A stretch of DNA of 30,904 nt, taken from NCBI RefSeq assembly GCF_943193015.1, contig NZ_CALPCM010000034.1:1-30904 (forward strand), in the 5' to 3' direction. Source of the DNA: Hominisplanchenecus_A murintestinalis. GTDB taxonomy: Bacteria; Bacillota; Clostridia; Lachnospirales; Lachnospiraceae. Position numbers and translations under genes: made by a program. Every line of letters starts with the position of its first letter. Position 1 is the first letter of the stretch. Shown here piece by piece: positions 24,620 to 30,904 of this stretch. The notes beneath the pieces were generated by a model that had not been told where the DNA came from, searched no databases, and saw only the letters and a list, made by a program, of their open reading frames with translations.

Positions 24620-25960
24620 ATGGGGATAAGACGGATACTCGCAGTAAATACTGCAAAGATAATTAAAACAGCATGTCAGGCGGCAGGAAAACAGGGGGTA
24701 ACCCTGGCGGGGAAGATTGCGATGAAACTGGATCCGTCTATTCTGGCAGAGCTCGCTTCGCAGGTAAGGGAAGGAATTTTTGTTACTTGCGGCACAAACG
24801 GAAAGACTACTACAAACAATCTCCTCTGCTCAGCAATCCGGGCAGAGGGGAAAAAAGTGGTGTGCAACCACACAGGTTCCAATATGCTTAACGGCGTAGT
24901 ATCTGCTTTTGTTCTGTCTGCGAAATGGAATGGAAAGCTGGATGCAGATTATGCCTGCATTGAGATTGACGAGGCATCGACAGTCCGCGTATTCCCTTAT
25001 TTTAAGCCGGATTTTATGGTTTTAACAAATCTGTTCCGGGATCAGCTGGATCGCTATGGCGAAATTGATATTACGATGAACCTCTTAAAGAAAGCCATGC
25101 AGATGGCTCCGGATATGAAAGTAATCGTAAACGGAGACGACGCTTTATCTGCGTATCTGGCAAAGGATAGCGGTAATGCCCATGTATTCTTTGGAATTGG
25201 GGATAGGTATTTCAGGGAAGAAAATGCGAGGGAAATTCGGGAAGGAAGATTTTGTAAACGATGCGGAGAAAGGCTCATTTATCATTTTTATCATTACAGT
25301 CAGCTTGGGGATTATGAATGTCCAAAGTGCGGTTTTAAACGTCCCTGGCTTGATTTTAATGCAAAAAACATTTTATGCGGTGGAAAACTTGGCTTTACTG
25401 TGGATAACTTTCAAATTTCAGCGAACTATCGTGGATTTTATAACATTTACAATATACTTGCGGCCTATGCCGCAGGAAAAACAGCGGGTCTGGCGCTTAA
25501 AAATTATAATAAAGTGCTGGCTGAGTACAATCCCCAGAATGGACGTATGGAAGAATTTCGCATTGGGGATACCGAAATAGTACTGAACCTGGCAAAAAAC
25601 CCGGCGGGATTTAACCAAAATATTTCTGCAGTCATGGAAGATAACCGGAAAAAGGATATTATTGTTTTGATTAATGATAACAGCCAGGATGGAACAGACA
25701 TTTCCTGGCTATGGGATGTGGATTTTGAAAGATTTAAAGATATAAATACTATTTCGATTACTGTGAGTGGAATCCGCTGCCAGGATATGAGGCTGCGCTT
25801 AAAATATGTGGGCATTGCTTCCAGGCTTGAACCGGATGTGGAAGAAGCCATCCGTGACAGAATTGCCCATGGCGCAGGGAATCTGTATGTACTGGTAAAT
25901 TATACAGCTCTGTATGATACTCATAATATTTTAAAGAAGATAGAGGGGGAAATGAGATGA
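24620..25960 (+). CDS. murT: Lipid II isoglutaminyl synthase, Mur ligase subunit MurT
   Basis: A 446-residue Mur-ligase-like protein. With GatD it amidates the D-Glu of the stem peptide of lipid II. It has a P-loop TCGTNGKTTT at 56-65 and a zinc ribbon inserted in the central domain (C212, C215, C234, C237). The C-terminal domain is of DUF1727 type (NNIDN-like region IVLINDNSQDGTDISWLW). It starts 6 bases after gyrA with a weak ribosome site and overlaps gatD by 4 bases (ATGA). Confidence 0.94.
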   Translation: MGIRRILAVNTAKIIKTACQAAGKQGVTLAGKIAMKLDPSILAELASQVREGIFVTCGTNGKTTTNNLLCSAIRAEGKKVVCNHTGSNMLNGVVSAFVLSAKWNGKLDADYACIEIDEASTVRVFPYFKPDFMVLTNLFRDQLDRYGEIDITMNLLKKAMQMAPDMKVIVNGDDALSAYLAKDSGNAHVFFGIGDRYFREENAREIREGRFCKRCGERLIYHFYHYSQLGDYECPKCGFKRPWLDFNAKNILCGGKLGFTVDNFQISANYRGFYNIYNILAAYAAGKTAGLALKNYNKVLAEYNPQNGRMEEFRIGDTEIVLNLAKNPAGFNQNISAVMEDNRKKDIIVLINDNSQDGTDISWLWDVDFERFKDINTISITVSGIRCQDMRLRLKYVGIASRLEPDVEEAIRDRIAHGAGNLYVLVNYTALYDTHNILKKIEGEMR

Positions 25961-26679
25961 ACAGGAAAATAGTAGTTGGGCATCTTTATCCTGATCTCCT
26001 GAATCTTTATGGCGATAGGGGGAATATCCAGTGTATAATGAAGCGCTGTGAATGGCGGGGAATTGATGCGGAAACGATAGAGTATGGACTTGAAGATAAA
26101 GTTAATTTTTCAAAGCTTGATATTGTTCTCTTAGGAGGAGGGTCTGACAGGGAACAGATGATTGTATGCCAGAGACTGCAGGAAATTAGAGAAGATTTTG
26201 AAGCTTATGTAGAGAGTGATGGTGTGGTAATCGCCGTGTGCGGTGGTTATCAGCTTTTGGGACATTATTACCAAACAGACCAGGGAAAAATGGAAGGGCT
26301 TCATCTTGTGGATATATATACAGAGCAGAAACCGGGACGTCTGATTGACAATATTGTGCTGAAAAGCGAGCTTTTTGATATGCCTGTCGTTGGGTTTGAG
26401 AATCATGGGGGCAGGACGAAAATCGGAAATAATAAAGCATTTGGAAAAGTTCTCTATGGTTCAGGAAACGATGGGGAATCTGGTTATGAAGGAGTTATCT
26501 ATAAAAATGTAATCGGCACATATCTTCATGGGCCGCTTCTGCCTAAGAATCCCCAGGTGTGCGATTATTTGATAGAGCGGGCGCTTGAAAGGAAATATAA
26601 GGAAAAAATTATATTAGCCCCTCTGGAAGATAAGGAGGAAATGGAAGCAAATTCCTATATTGTAAAAAGGTTTCTTTAA
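25957..26679 (+). CDS. gatD: Lipid II isoglutaminyl synthase, glutaminase subunit GatD
   Basis: A 240-residue class I glutamine amidotransferase of the CobB/CobQ type that releases ammonia for MurT. The nucleophile is C95 (AVCGGYQLLG) and the catalytic His is H191 (GTYLHGPLLP). The start overlaps the murT stop, indicating coupled translation and stoichiometric expression. No clear terminator follows, but a new promoter appears at 26718. Confidence 0.94.
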   Translation: MNRKIVVGHLYPDLLNLYGDRGNIQCIMKRCEWRGIDAETIEYGLEDKVNFSKLDIVLLGGGSDREQMIVCQRLQEIREDFEAYVESDGVVIAVCGGYQLLGHYYQTDQGKMEGLHLVDIYTEQKPGRLIDNIVLKSELFDMPVVGFENHGGRTKIGNNKAFGKVLYGSGNDGESGYEGVIYKNVIGTYLHGPLLPKNPQVCDYLIERALERKYKEKIILAPLEDKEEMEANSYIVKRFL

Positions 26680-26717
26680 ATAATTGCGAAAATTCAGTGA
26701 AACTTAAGAAATTTCCC

Positions 26718-26746
26718 TGTACACAAATTTAATATTTTGGTAAAAT
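26718..26746 (+). promoter_or_regulatory. Candidate promoter of the wall-hydrolase gene
   Basis: TGTACA (-35, 26718-26723) and TAAAAT (-10, 26741-26746) with a 17-base spacer. Transcription would start near 26753, immediately before the hairpin at 26756-26819. Confidence 0.5.
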
Positions 26747-26755
26747 AGAGCCATA

Positions 26756-26819
26756 GTTTGGCTGCGCACAAATATAGAAAATCAAACAGAAGATTTTTTA
26801 TATTTGTATCTGGCCAAAC
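26756..26819 (+). promoter_or_regulatory. Long stem-loop at the 5' end of the wall-hydrolase mRNA
   Basis: GTTTGGC (26756-26762) pairs with GCCAAAC (26813-26819). Past a symmetric 5-base internal loop, ACAAATATAGAAAATC (26768-26783) pairs with GATTTTTTATATTTGT (26792-26807) over 16 bases, with a G-U. No U-tract follows, so it is not a terminator. The ribosome site AGGAGGAG is 12 bases downstream. It may stabilise the mRNA or regulate it. Confidence 0.65.
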
Positions 26820-26848
26820 GGGAGCAAAGCAGGAGGAGTAGGTAATTA

Positions 26849-28597
26849 ATGAAATACAAGATGTTAAGAATGTTGTTTCCTACAGCGTTGGCAGTGTCAT
26901 TTCTGATGTCGGGGAACGTCTTGGCAGCACCTGAATCGGAACAGGCTGTAGAAGTCGTGGAAATTCCAGAAGAAGCTGCAGAGCACGGTGAGTCTGTGGA
27001 GCAGCTTGAAACAGAATCGGAAAGCGGAGCAGAAGTGATTCTTGAAGATGATGACAATCAAGACACAGAAGAACAGATTCTTTCGATTCAGCAGCCGGTA
27101 ACTCCGCCGAAAGCCGAAAGCACATTCCGTTTTATGAAGATAGAGAAGAACTATGCACTTTCGAAAAAGAAAGATATTTCTTTTTATGAGGAAAAAGATG
27201 AGGAATCCATCGTAGTAGGAAGTATCGGAAGAAAGGGCTTAATTTACATACTGTCGGAAGAAGAGGACGGATGGATTTACGCAGAATCCGGCAAAGTTCG
27301 GGGATTTGTGAAGTCAGATGGACTGTTGACAGGAAAATCAGCAGAGAGATATGTAAAAAGCAAAGGTGAAGAAAAACTGGAAGTAGCGGAAGAGTTGATT
27401 GACGCTGTAGATAATGAAGCTCTTACTTACAAAAAAGTAACTGCTTATGAGACAGTTATTAAGAAAAAATATGCCGTTGCATTAGAAGATTTGGAGATTC
27501 TTGAGAGCGTTCCGGAAGAAACAGAGGAGGAAGAGCCGGATACCGAAGTTCAGGGTGAGACAGAAGAATCAGAAGAGACAGATGCAGTTTTAGAGGATGA
27601 AACAGAACAGCCGTCTGCAGTCGGAACTCTTAAGGAAGGCGGTATCTGTTATATTCTGGCAGATTCCAGCGAAGAATGGGTGTATGTAGAGTCCGGCGAT
27701 GTGCGTGGATTTATAAAAGCAGAGCTTCTCATGAGGGGGAGGGAAGCGAAGAGACATGTTTTTGAAGAAGGAGAAGAAAATCTGGAACAGGCAGAGGAGA
27801 AGATTTCCCCTGAAAAAAATAAGGCGTGTTATTATACACTGACTTCTGTGAAAGAAGCTTCTGTTTCCGGGCTTATCCGCTCTGCCATGATAGATTTTGC
27901 GGAGCAGTTTATTGGAAACCCTTATGTGTGGGGAGGTACAAGCCTGACAAACGGCGCGGACTGCTCTGGATTTGTACAGAGTATCTATTCAGAATTTGGA
28001 TACAGCCTGCCAAGAGTAGCACAGGATCAGGCTTATGCGGGGATAAAGATTCCAGTGCAGGATGCAGCGCCTGGAGATTTGATTTTCTATATGAGGAATG
28101 GTGAGATATACCATGTGGTTATGAGCCTTGGCGATGGAAGAACCATAGAAGCGCAGAGCAGCGCTACAGGAATTGTTCACAGTACAGTAAACTACAACAA
28201 TGCAGTATGGGCTGTAAGAATCATATCTGACGAGGACACAGAGATTTTGGAAAGTCTGAAAGCAGAAGGAAAAGCAGATGTCTATACACAATATACGACC
28301 TCAGGATATACATATGGAAAATACCTTGGAAACTTTAAGCTGACTTCTTATTGTGCTTGTCCCGTATGCTGCGGCGTATGGTCAGGAGGTCCTACAGCCA
28401 GCGGCGCTATGCCGGCAGAGGGAAGGACAATTGCCATGGGAGGCGTGCCTTTTGGAACGAAACTGGTGATAGGAGGGAATGTTTATACAGTAGAGGACAG
28501 AGGAACTCCTTACGGACATGTAGATATTTATAAAAACAGCCATCAGGACGCATTAAACTTCGGCGTACAATATTCAGAGGTGTATCTTGCAGAATAG
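26849..28597 (+). CDS. Secreted cell-wall hydrolase with SH3-like, NlpC/P60 and 3D domains
   Basis: A 582-residue protein with a signal peptide (1-26). An acidic linker comes first, then two related SH3-like repeats (about 95-170 and 255-305; both contain a W-x-Y-x-E-S-G-x-V-R-G-F pattern), with an acidic spacer between them. An NlpC/P60 domain follows (about 345-460; Cys372 in DCSGFV, His422 in IYHVVM), then a C-terminal 3D domain (about 494-582; TASGAMPAEGRTIA, with the three Asp motif VEDRG...HVDIY). NlpC/P60 enzymes cut peptidoglycan stem peptides, and 3D domains occur in lytic transglycosylase-like proteins. So the protein combines two possible wall-cleaving modules. The catalytic Cys and His are present. 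It has its own promoter and a leader hairpin. Confidence 0.93.
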   Translation: MKYKMLRMLFPTALAVSFLMSGNVLAAPESEQAVEVVEIPEEAAEHGESVEQLETESESGAEVILEDDDNQDTEEQILSIQQPVTPPKAESTFRFMKIEKNYALSKKKDISFYEEKDEESIVVGSIGRKGLIYILSEEEDGWIYAESGKVRGFVKSDGLLTGKSAERYVKSKGEEKLEVAEELIDAVDNEALTYKKVTAYETVIKKKYAVALEDLEILESVPEETEEEEPDTEVQGETEESEETDAVLEDETEQPSAVGTLKEGGICYILADSSEEWVYVESGDVRGFIKAELLMRGREAKRHVFEEGEENLEQAEEKISPEKNKACYYTLTSVKEASVSGLIRSAMIDFAEQFIGNPYVWGGTSLTNGADCSGFVQSIYSEFGYSLPRVAQDQAYAGIKIPVQDAAPGDLIFYMRNGEIYHVVMSLGDGRTIEAQSSATGIVHSTVNYNNAVWAVRIISDEDTEILESLKAEGKADVYTQYTTSGYTYGKYLGNFKLTSYCACPVCCGVWSGGPTASGAMPAEGRTIAMGGVPFGTKLVIGGNVYTVEDRGTPYGHVDIYKNSHQDALNFGVQYSEVYLAE

Positions 28598-28651
28598 CTG
28601 AAGATAGAAACCAGTAAACGATGAGCTTTATCAGCAGAGGAGATGAGCAGT

Positions 28652-30406
28652 ATGAAAAAATGGGGATGGAAGAAGTTCGCTGTTGCAGGGCTGGCTTTCG
28701 CATTGTCCTTTCAGTCCACTGCATTTGCAGGGGAAATCGTGATATTTGATGATGAGGAAAGTGTAACAGAAGCAACAACACATGATTCAGAAGATTCAGA
28801 AGAGACAGAAAGCCAGACAGAAACACAGAAGGAAACAGAAAGCGAGACAGAGCAGATTACAGAAACAGAGACCGGGACAGAAATAAATACAGAGACAAGC
28901 ATAGAAACAGAAATAGACAGTGAAACAAAAGATATAAAAGAAAGCGATGTGGAAATACATTTTTACGCTTTAGACGAGCAGCAGGAAATAGAAGAAATTA
29001 CACTGCAGGAACTGGAGAATCTTTCAGAAGAAAAAATAGAGGAAACAGCAGTTATTCTCTTTCAGCCGAAGAATTACTGGGTGCAGGATAAAGAAACAGA
29101 GGCAGAAACAGAAAGCCTTGATTTGGAAACTGTCCTGGAAGGCGCCGGAGAGATTATACTTCCGGAAGAGACAGAGATGAATACAGAAACGCAGGAATCA
29201 GAAATGCAGACAGAACAGGAAACGGAACAGAATACTGTATTGGCAGAAGAGGCTAAAAAGCAGGCGGAAAAACTGGCTGCCTTTGCTGAGAATGCAGTTA
29301 TAGTGATGAATGGAATTATTCTGGAAGATGAGCTGGCATTTAGAGGACAGGAAAATGTAAAAGCAGTCATTTCCATGAATGAAAAGTCAGAAGAAAGTTT
29401 TTCAGAAGCCATGAAGAACCTTGAGTTAGAAAAAGAATATGCAGATTATCAAAAGAAGATAGATGAGTTTCTGAAAAAAGAAGTAGAAAAATTAAACACA
29501 TCCCTGGGCATCAATGGCGTGCTGCCGGGAGGACTTTTCGCAAATTCTCTGATGTCGGCACAGCAGGGTACAACGCCGGGCACGGGTCTGAATAAAATAG
29601 ATAATCCGTATATTAATAAAGAATCAGAAACAACAACTCCCAGTACAAACCGTCAGACAACGATTCAGTCAGAAAGTTCAAGTGAATCAAAGAGTTCAGA
29701 AAATTTGTCTGGTACAGGTAGCGGAAGCAGTACGACAGCAAAAAAAGAAATATCTCTTACACTGGATGCTCCTGAAGGATTAGAAGAAGATGATGAAGAT
29801 CTTTATGTGACATATGAGATGACCTGCCCGGATGATATTAAGATTTCGGAGGCAGTTTTCAGTCTGACTTATGACAGTACAAAGATGAGCTATGATTCGG
29901 ATTATTCAGATGCGGGAGATATCCTGTATGATGAGGATACAAAAGAAGGATTCCAATATAGTGCGTCAGACAGTAACGGAAAAGTAACAATGACTCTGAA
30001 AGCAGGGAATAGTACTCCACAGACGATGAAAGGCGTAGTTCTGGATCTTGGATTTGCATTAAAAAATCCGGCTAAAACAGGAGATATCTTTAATTTAAAG
30101 CTGGAGGTTACCAGCTTAAAAAGCGGAACTACGGAATTGAAAGGCAATTCAGGATATGATATCAAACTGAATGAACCGCCAATTCAGGCGACAGCATATG
30201 AAGACGATGAAGATACAGAGACAGAAAGCCAGACGCAAACGCAGACTCAAACACAAACTCAGACGCAAACGCAGACCCAGCAGGTAGATTTGCAGAAAGC
30301 GGCAAAAACGGGTGATACTACAAATATCCCATTTTGGGTGTGCCTTATGGCATCATCTGTCCTAATCTTAGGAATCATAAGAAAGAAAAGACATCTAATA
30401 AATTGA
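28652..30406 (+). CDS. Surface protein with acidic repeats, cohesin-like domain and KTGD-type C-terminal anchor
   Basis: A 584-residue secreted protein. It has a signal peptide (1-27). Thr/Glu/Gln-rich low-complexity segments (about 40-97 and 145-197) flank a small domain, followed by a Ser/Thr linker (about 325-365). A beta-rich domain of about 140 residues (365-505) resembles a cohesin fold (AVFSLTYDSTKMSY and VVLDLGFALKNPAKTGDIF patterns). The tail has a TQ repeat, then AAKTGD (sortase-like but lacking the LP of LPxTG), a hydrophobic helix and RKKR. Start at ATG 28652 is preferred over 28643, because GGAG lies 9 bases upstream of it and overlaps the other. It is 54 bases downstream of the wall hydrolase, probably cotranscribed. 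Its binding partner is unknown. Confidence 0.85.
   Translation: MKKWGWKKFAVAGLAFALSFQSTAFAGEIVIFDDEESVTEATTHDSEDSEETESQTETQKETESETEQITETETGTEINTETSIETEIDSETKDIKESDVEIHFYALDEQQEIEEITLQELENLSEEKIEETAVILFQPKNYWVQDKETEAETESLDLETVLEGAGEIILPEETEMNTETQESEMQTEQETEQNTVLAEEAKKQAEKLAAFAENAVIVMNGIILEDELAFRGQENVKAVISMNEKSEESFSEAMKNLELEKEYADYQKKIDEFLKKEVEKLNTSLGINGVLPGGLFANSLMSAQQGTTPGTGLNKIDNPYINKESETTTPSTNRQTTIQSESSSESKSSENLSGTGSGSSTTAKKEISLTLDAPEGLEEDDEDLYVTYEMTCPDDIKISEAVFSLTYDSTKMSYDSDYSDAGDILYDEDTKEGFQYSASDSNGKVTMTLKAGNSTPQTMKGVVLDLGFALKNPAKTGDIFNLKLEVTSLKSGTTELKGNSGYDIKLNEPPIQATAYEDDEDTETESQTQTQTQTQTQTQTQTQQVDLQKAAKTGDTTNIPFWVCLMASSVLILGIIRKKRHLIN
30233..30280 (+). repeat. Thr-Gln coding repeat (8 TQ units)
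   Basis: Sixteen codons encode eight consecutive Thr-Gln pairs within the surface-protein gene, built from near-identical 6-base units with variation at third codon positions. It is a candidate site for length variation by replication slippage, although the codon variation makes it less slippery than a perfect repeat. Confidence 0.9.
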
Positions 30407-30411
30407 TTTAT

Positions 30412-30465
30412 AAAGCCTTCCAGACTGATGTAATGCGGAATTACACTGTTTTGGAGGGCTTTTTC
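30412..30465 (+). terminator. Intrinsic terminator after the surface-protein gene
   Basis: GCCTTCCA (30415-30422) pairs with TGGAGGGC (30452-30459) with one G-U. TGTAAT pairs with ATTACA inside, and TTTTT follows. It is 6 bases past the stop codon, so it closes the surface-protein transcript. Confidence 0.85.
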
Positions 30466-30506
30466 ATAAGCTGATAAAAAAGTGGCAAAAAAAAGTAAAA
30501 AAGTAA

Positions 30507-30535
30507 TTGACAAATGAAATAATCTCGAATATAAT
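30507..30535 (+). promoter_or_regulatory. Consensus promoter for tRNA-Ser
   Basis: Perfect TTGACA (30507-30512) and TATAAT (30530-30535) separated by 17 bases, about 64 bases upstream of the tRNA. It is one of the strongest promoter matches in the window. Confidence 0.92.
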
Positions 30536-30598
30536 AATACGTGCGTCACAGGAAAACAGTGATGTAGAAAATAGCATAAAAGATAGAGATAGGCATGT

Positions 30599-30686
30599 GG
30601 AGAAGTACTCAAGTGGCTGAAGAGGCGCCCCTGCTAAGGGTGTAGACCGTTCGCGCGGTGCGAGGGTTCAAATCCCTCCTTCTCCG
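30599..30686 (+). tRNA. tRNA-Ser (anticodon GCT)
   Basis: The sequence folds as a type II cloverleaf. The acceptor GGAGAAG pairs with CTTCTCC, and the discriminator is G. The anticodon stem CGCCC/GGGTG encloses CTGCTAA (anticodon GCT). A long variable arm (containing ACCG...CGGT) and a T-arm GAGGG/CCCTC with TTCAAAT follow. It reads AGC/AGU codons. CCA is not encoded. Spurious minus-strand open frames cross it. Confidence 0.96.
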
Positions 30687-30730
30687 TATCATTAAGAAAG
30701 CAATAAGCAATAAGCAATAGAAAATGATAC
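30686..30730 (+). repeat. 8-bp stem and three 7-base tandem repeats after tRNA-Ser
   Basis: GTATCATT (30686-30693) and AATGATAC (30723-30730) are perfect complements. Between them the unit GCAATAA occurs three times in tandem (30700-30720, the last ending G). There is no U-tract, so it is a processing or spacer structure rather than a terminator. Confidence 0.5.
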
Positions 30731-30763
30731 AAATAATAATCACAAAAAAATATAAAAAAGGTA

Positions 30764-30792
30764 TTGACAAAGTGATTGAAACATGATATTCT
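30764..30792 (+). promoter_or_regulatory. Strong promoter, probably of an rRNA operon
   Basis: TTGACA (30764-30769) and TATTCT (30787-30792) with a 17-base spacer and an A-rich upstream stretch (30741-30760) resembling an UP element. TATCAGA (30792-30798) and TCTGATA (30805-30811) form a 7-bp inverted repeat over the predicted start site. Confidence 0.8.
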
Positions 30793-30904
30793 ATCAGAGT
30801 TGCGTCTGATAAAAAAGACAAAGCAGTACATTGATAATTGAACAGTGAAACAACCTTGAAAGTTCATGAAGACAAGGTCTTGAGAGAGACCATCCATGAC
30901 TGAG
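30793..30904 (+). other. Leader region, probably of a 16S-first rRNA operon, cut by the window edge
   Basis: No gene. The combination of a strong promoter, an upstream tRNA and a leader containing TTGATAATTGAACAGTGA is typical of rRNA operon leaders in Lachnospiraceae. A small stem, GGTCT with AGACC (30877-30892 region), lies near the edge. The 16S gene itself is not in the window, so the assignment is inference. Confidence 0.45.

Noticed and set aside
26680..26848. ydaO-type c-di-AMP riboswitch before the wall hydrolase
   Set aside because: The leader of about 95 bases is too short and its hairpin lacks the conserved ydaO core as I know it.
30609..30897. Minus-strand open frames over tRNA-Ser and the rRNA promoter
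   Set aside because: They are antisense to a clear tRNA and its promoter; such frames over tRNAs are a common artefact.
1..30904. CRISPR array, toxin-antitoxin pair or defence cluster
   Set aside because: No regularly spaced repeats and no recognisable defence, toxin or antitoxin genes were found. The only mobile-element content is the remnant at the left edge.

Overview
The window is the chromosomal replication origin region of a low-GC Gram-positive anaerobe. Lachnospiraceae (Clostridia) is the best fit. This rests on the DUF3881 protein, the SerRS type, the rpmH-rnpA-yidD-yidC-khpB-mnmE-mnmG-rsmG-parAB order, the MurT/GatD pair joined to the gyrase genes, and Thr/Glu-rich secreted proteins ending in a KTGD-type tail. 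Genus cannot be fixed from the sequence alone.

Layout. Positions 1-2930 are a decayed mobile-element remnant: an XRE regulator with two membrane segments, a small ORF broken by a stop codon, the tail of a TnpV gene fused to the end of a ParA gene, and a 5'-truncated small ORF. It abuts the 3' end of a tRNA-Arg(CCT) gene at 2983-3056. From 3182 to 15644 all genes are on the minus strand and run away from the origin. They are DUF3881, serS, DUF4446, parB, parA, a coiled-coil protein, rsmG, mnmG, mnmE, khpB(jag), yidC, yidD, rnpA and rpmH (not in the ORF list, decoded by hand at 15510-15644). Two perfect parS sites flank the coiled-coil gene and an unusual GC-rich repeat.

The origin lies between rpmH and dnaA (about 15766-16048) with a DnaA-box cluster. 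A second spacer between dnaA and dnaN carries further near-matches. To its right everything is on the plus strand: dnaA, dnaN, rlbA, recF, gyrB, gyrA, murT, gatD, then two secreted proteins (an SH3/NlpC-P60/3D wall hydrolase and a cohesin-like anchored protein), tRNA-Ser(GCT), and at the right edge a strong promoter and leader that probably open an rRNA operon.

How it works together: DnaA opens the origin, DnaN/RecF/gyrase serve replication and repair, and ParA/ParB with parS segregate the new origins. The left arm supplies ribosomal protein L34, RNase P protein, membrane-insertion factors and tRNA/rRNA modification enzymes. MurT/GatD amidate lipid II. All genes outside the remnant are co-oriented with replication.

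Most of the window is ordinary core genome and I do not see a clear new defence or mobile system. The most unexplained items are: a 207-bp element with terminal inverted repeats and three 30-bp internal units beside parS; a long hairpin with a U-tract before mnmE with no obvious promoter after it; a hairpin at the predicted 5' end of the wall-hydrolase mRNA; a YidC lacking the usual groove arginine; a SerRS with non-canonical motifs; and the ParA-TnpV deletion scar.
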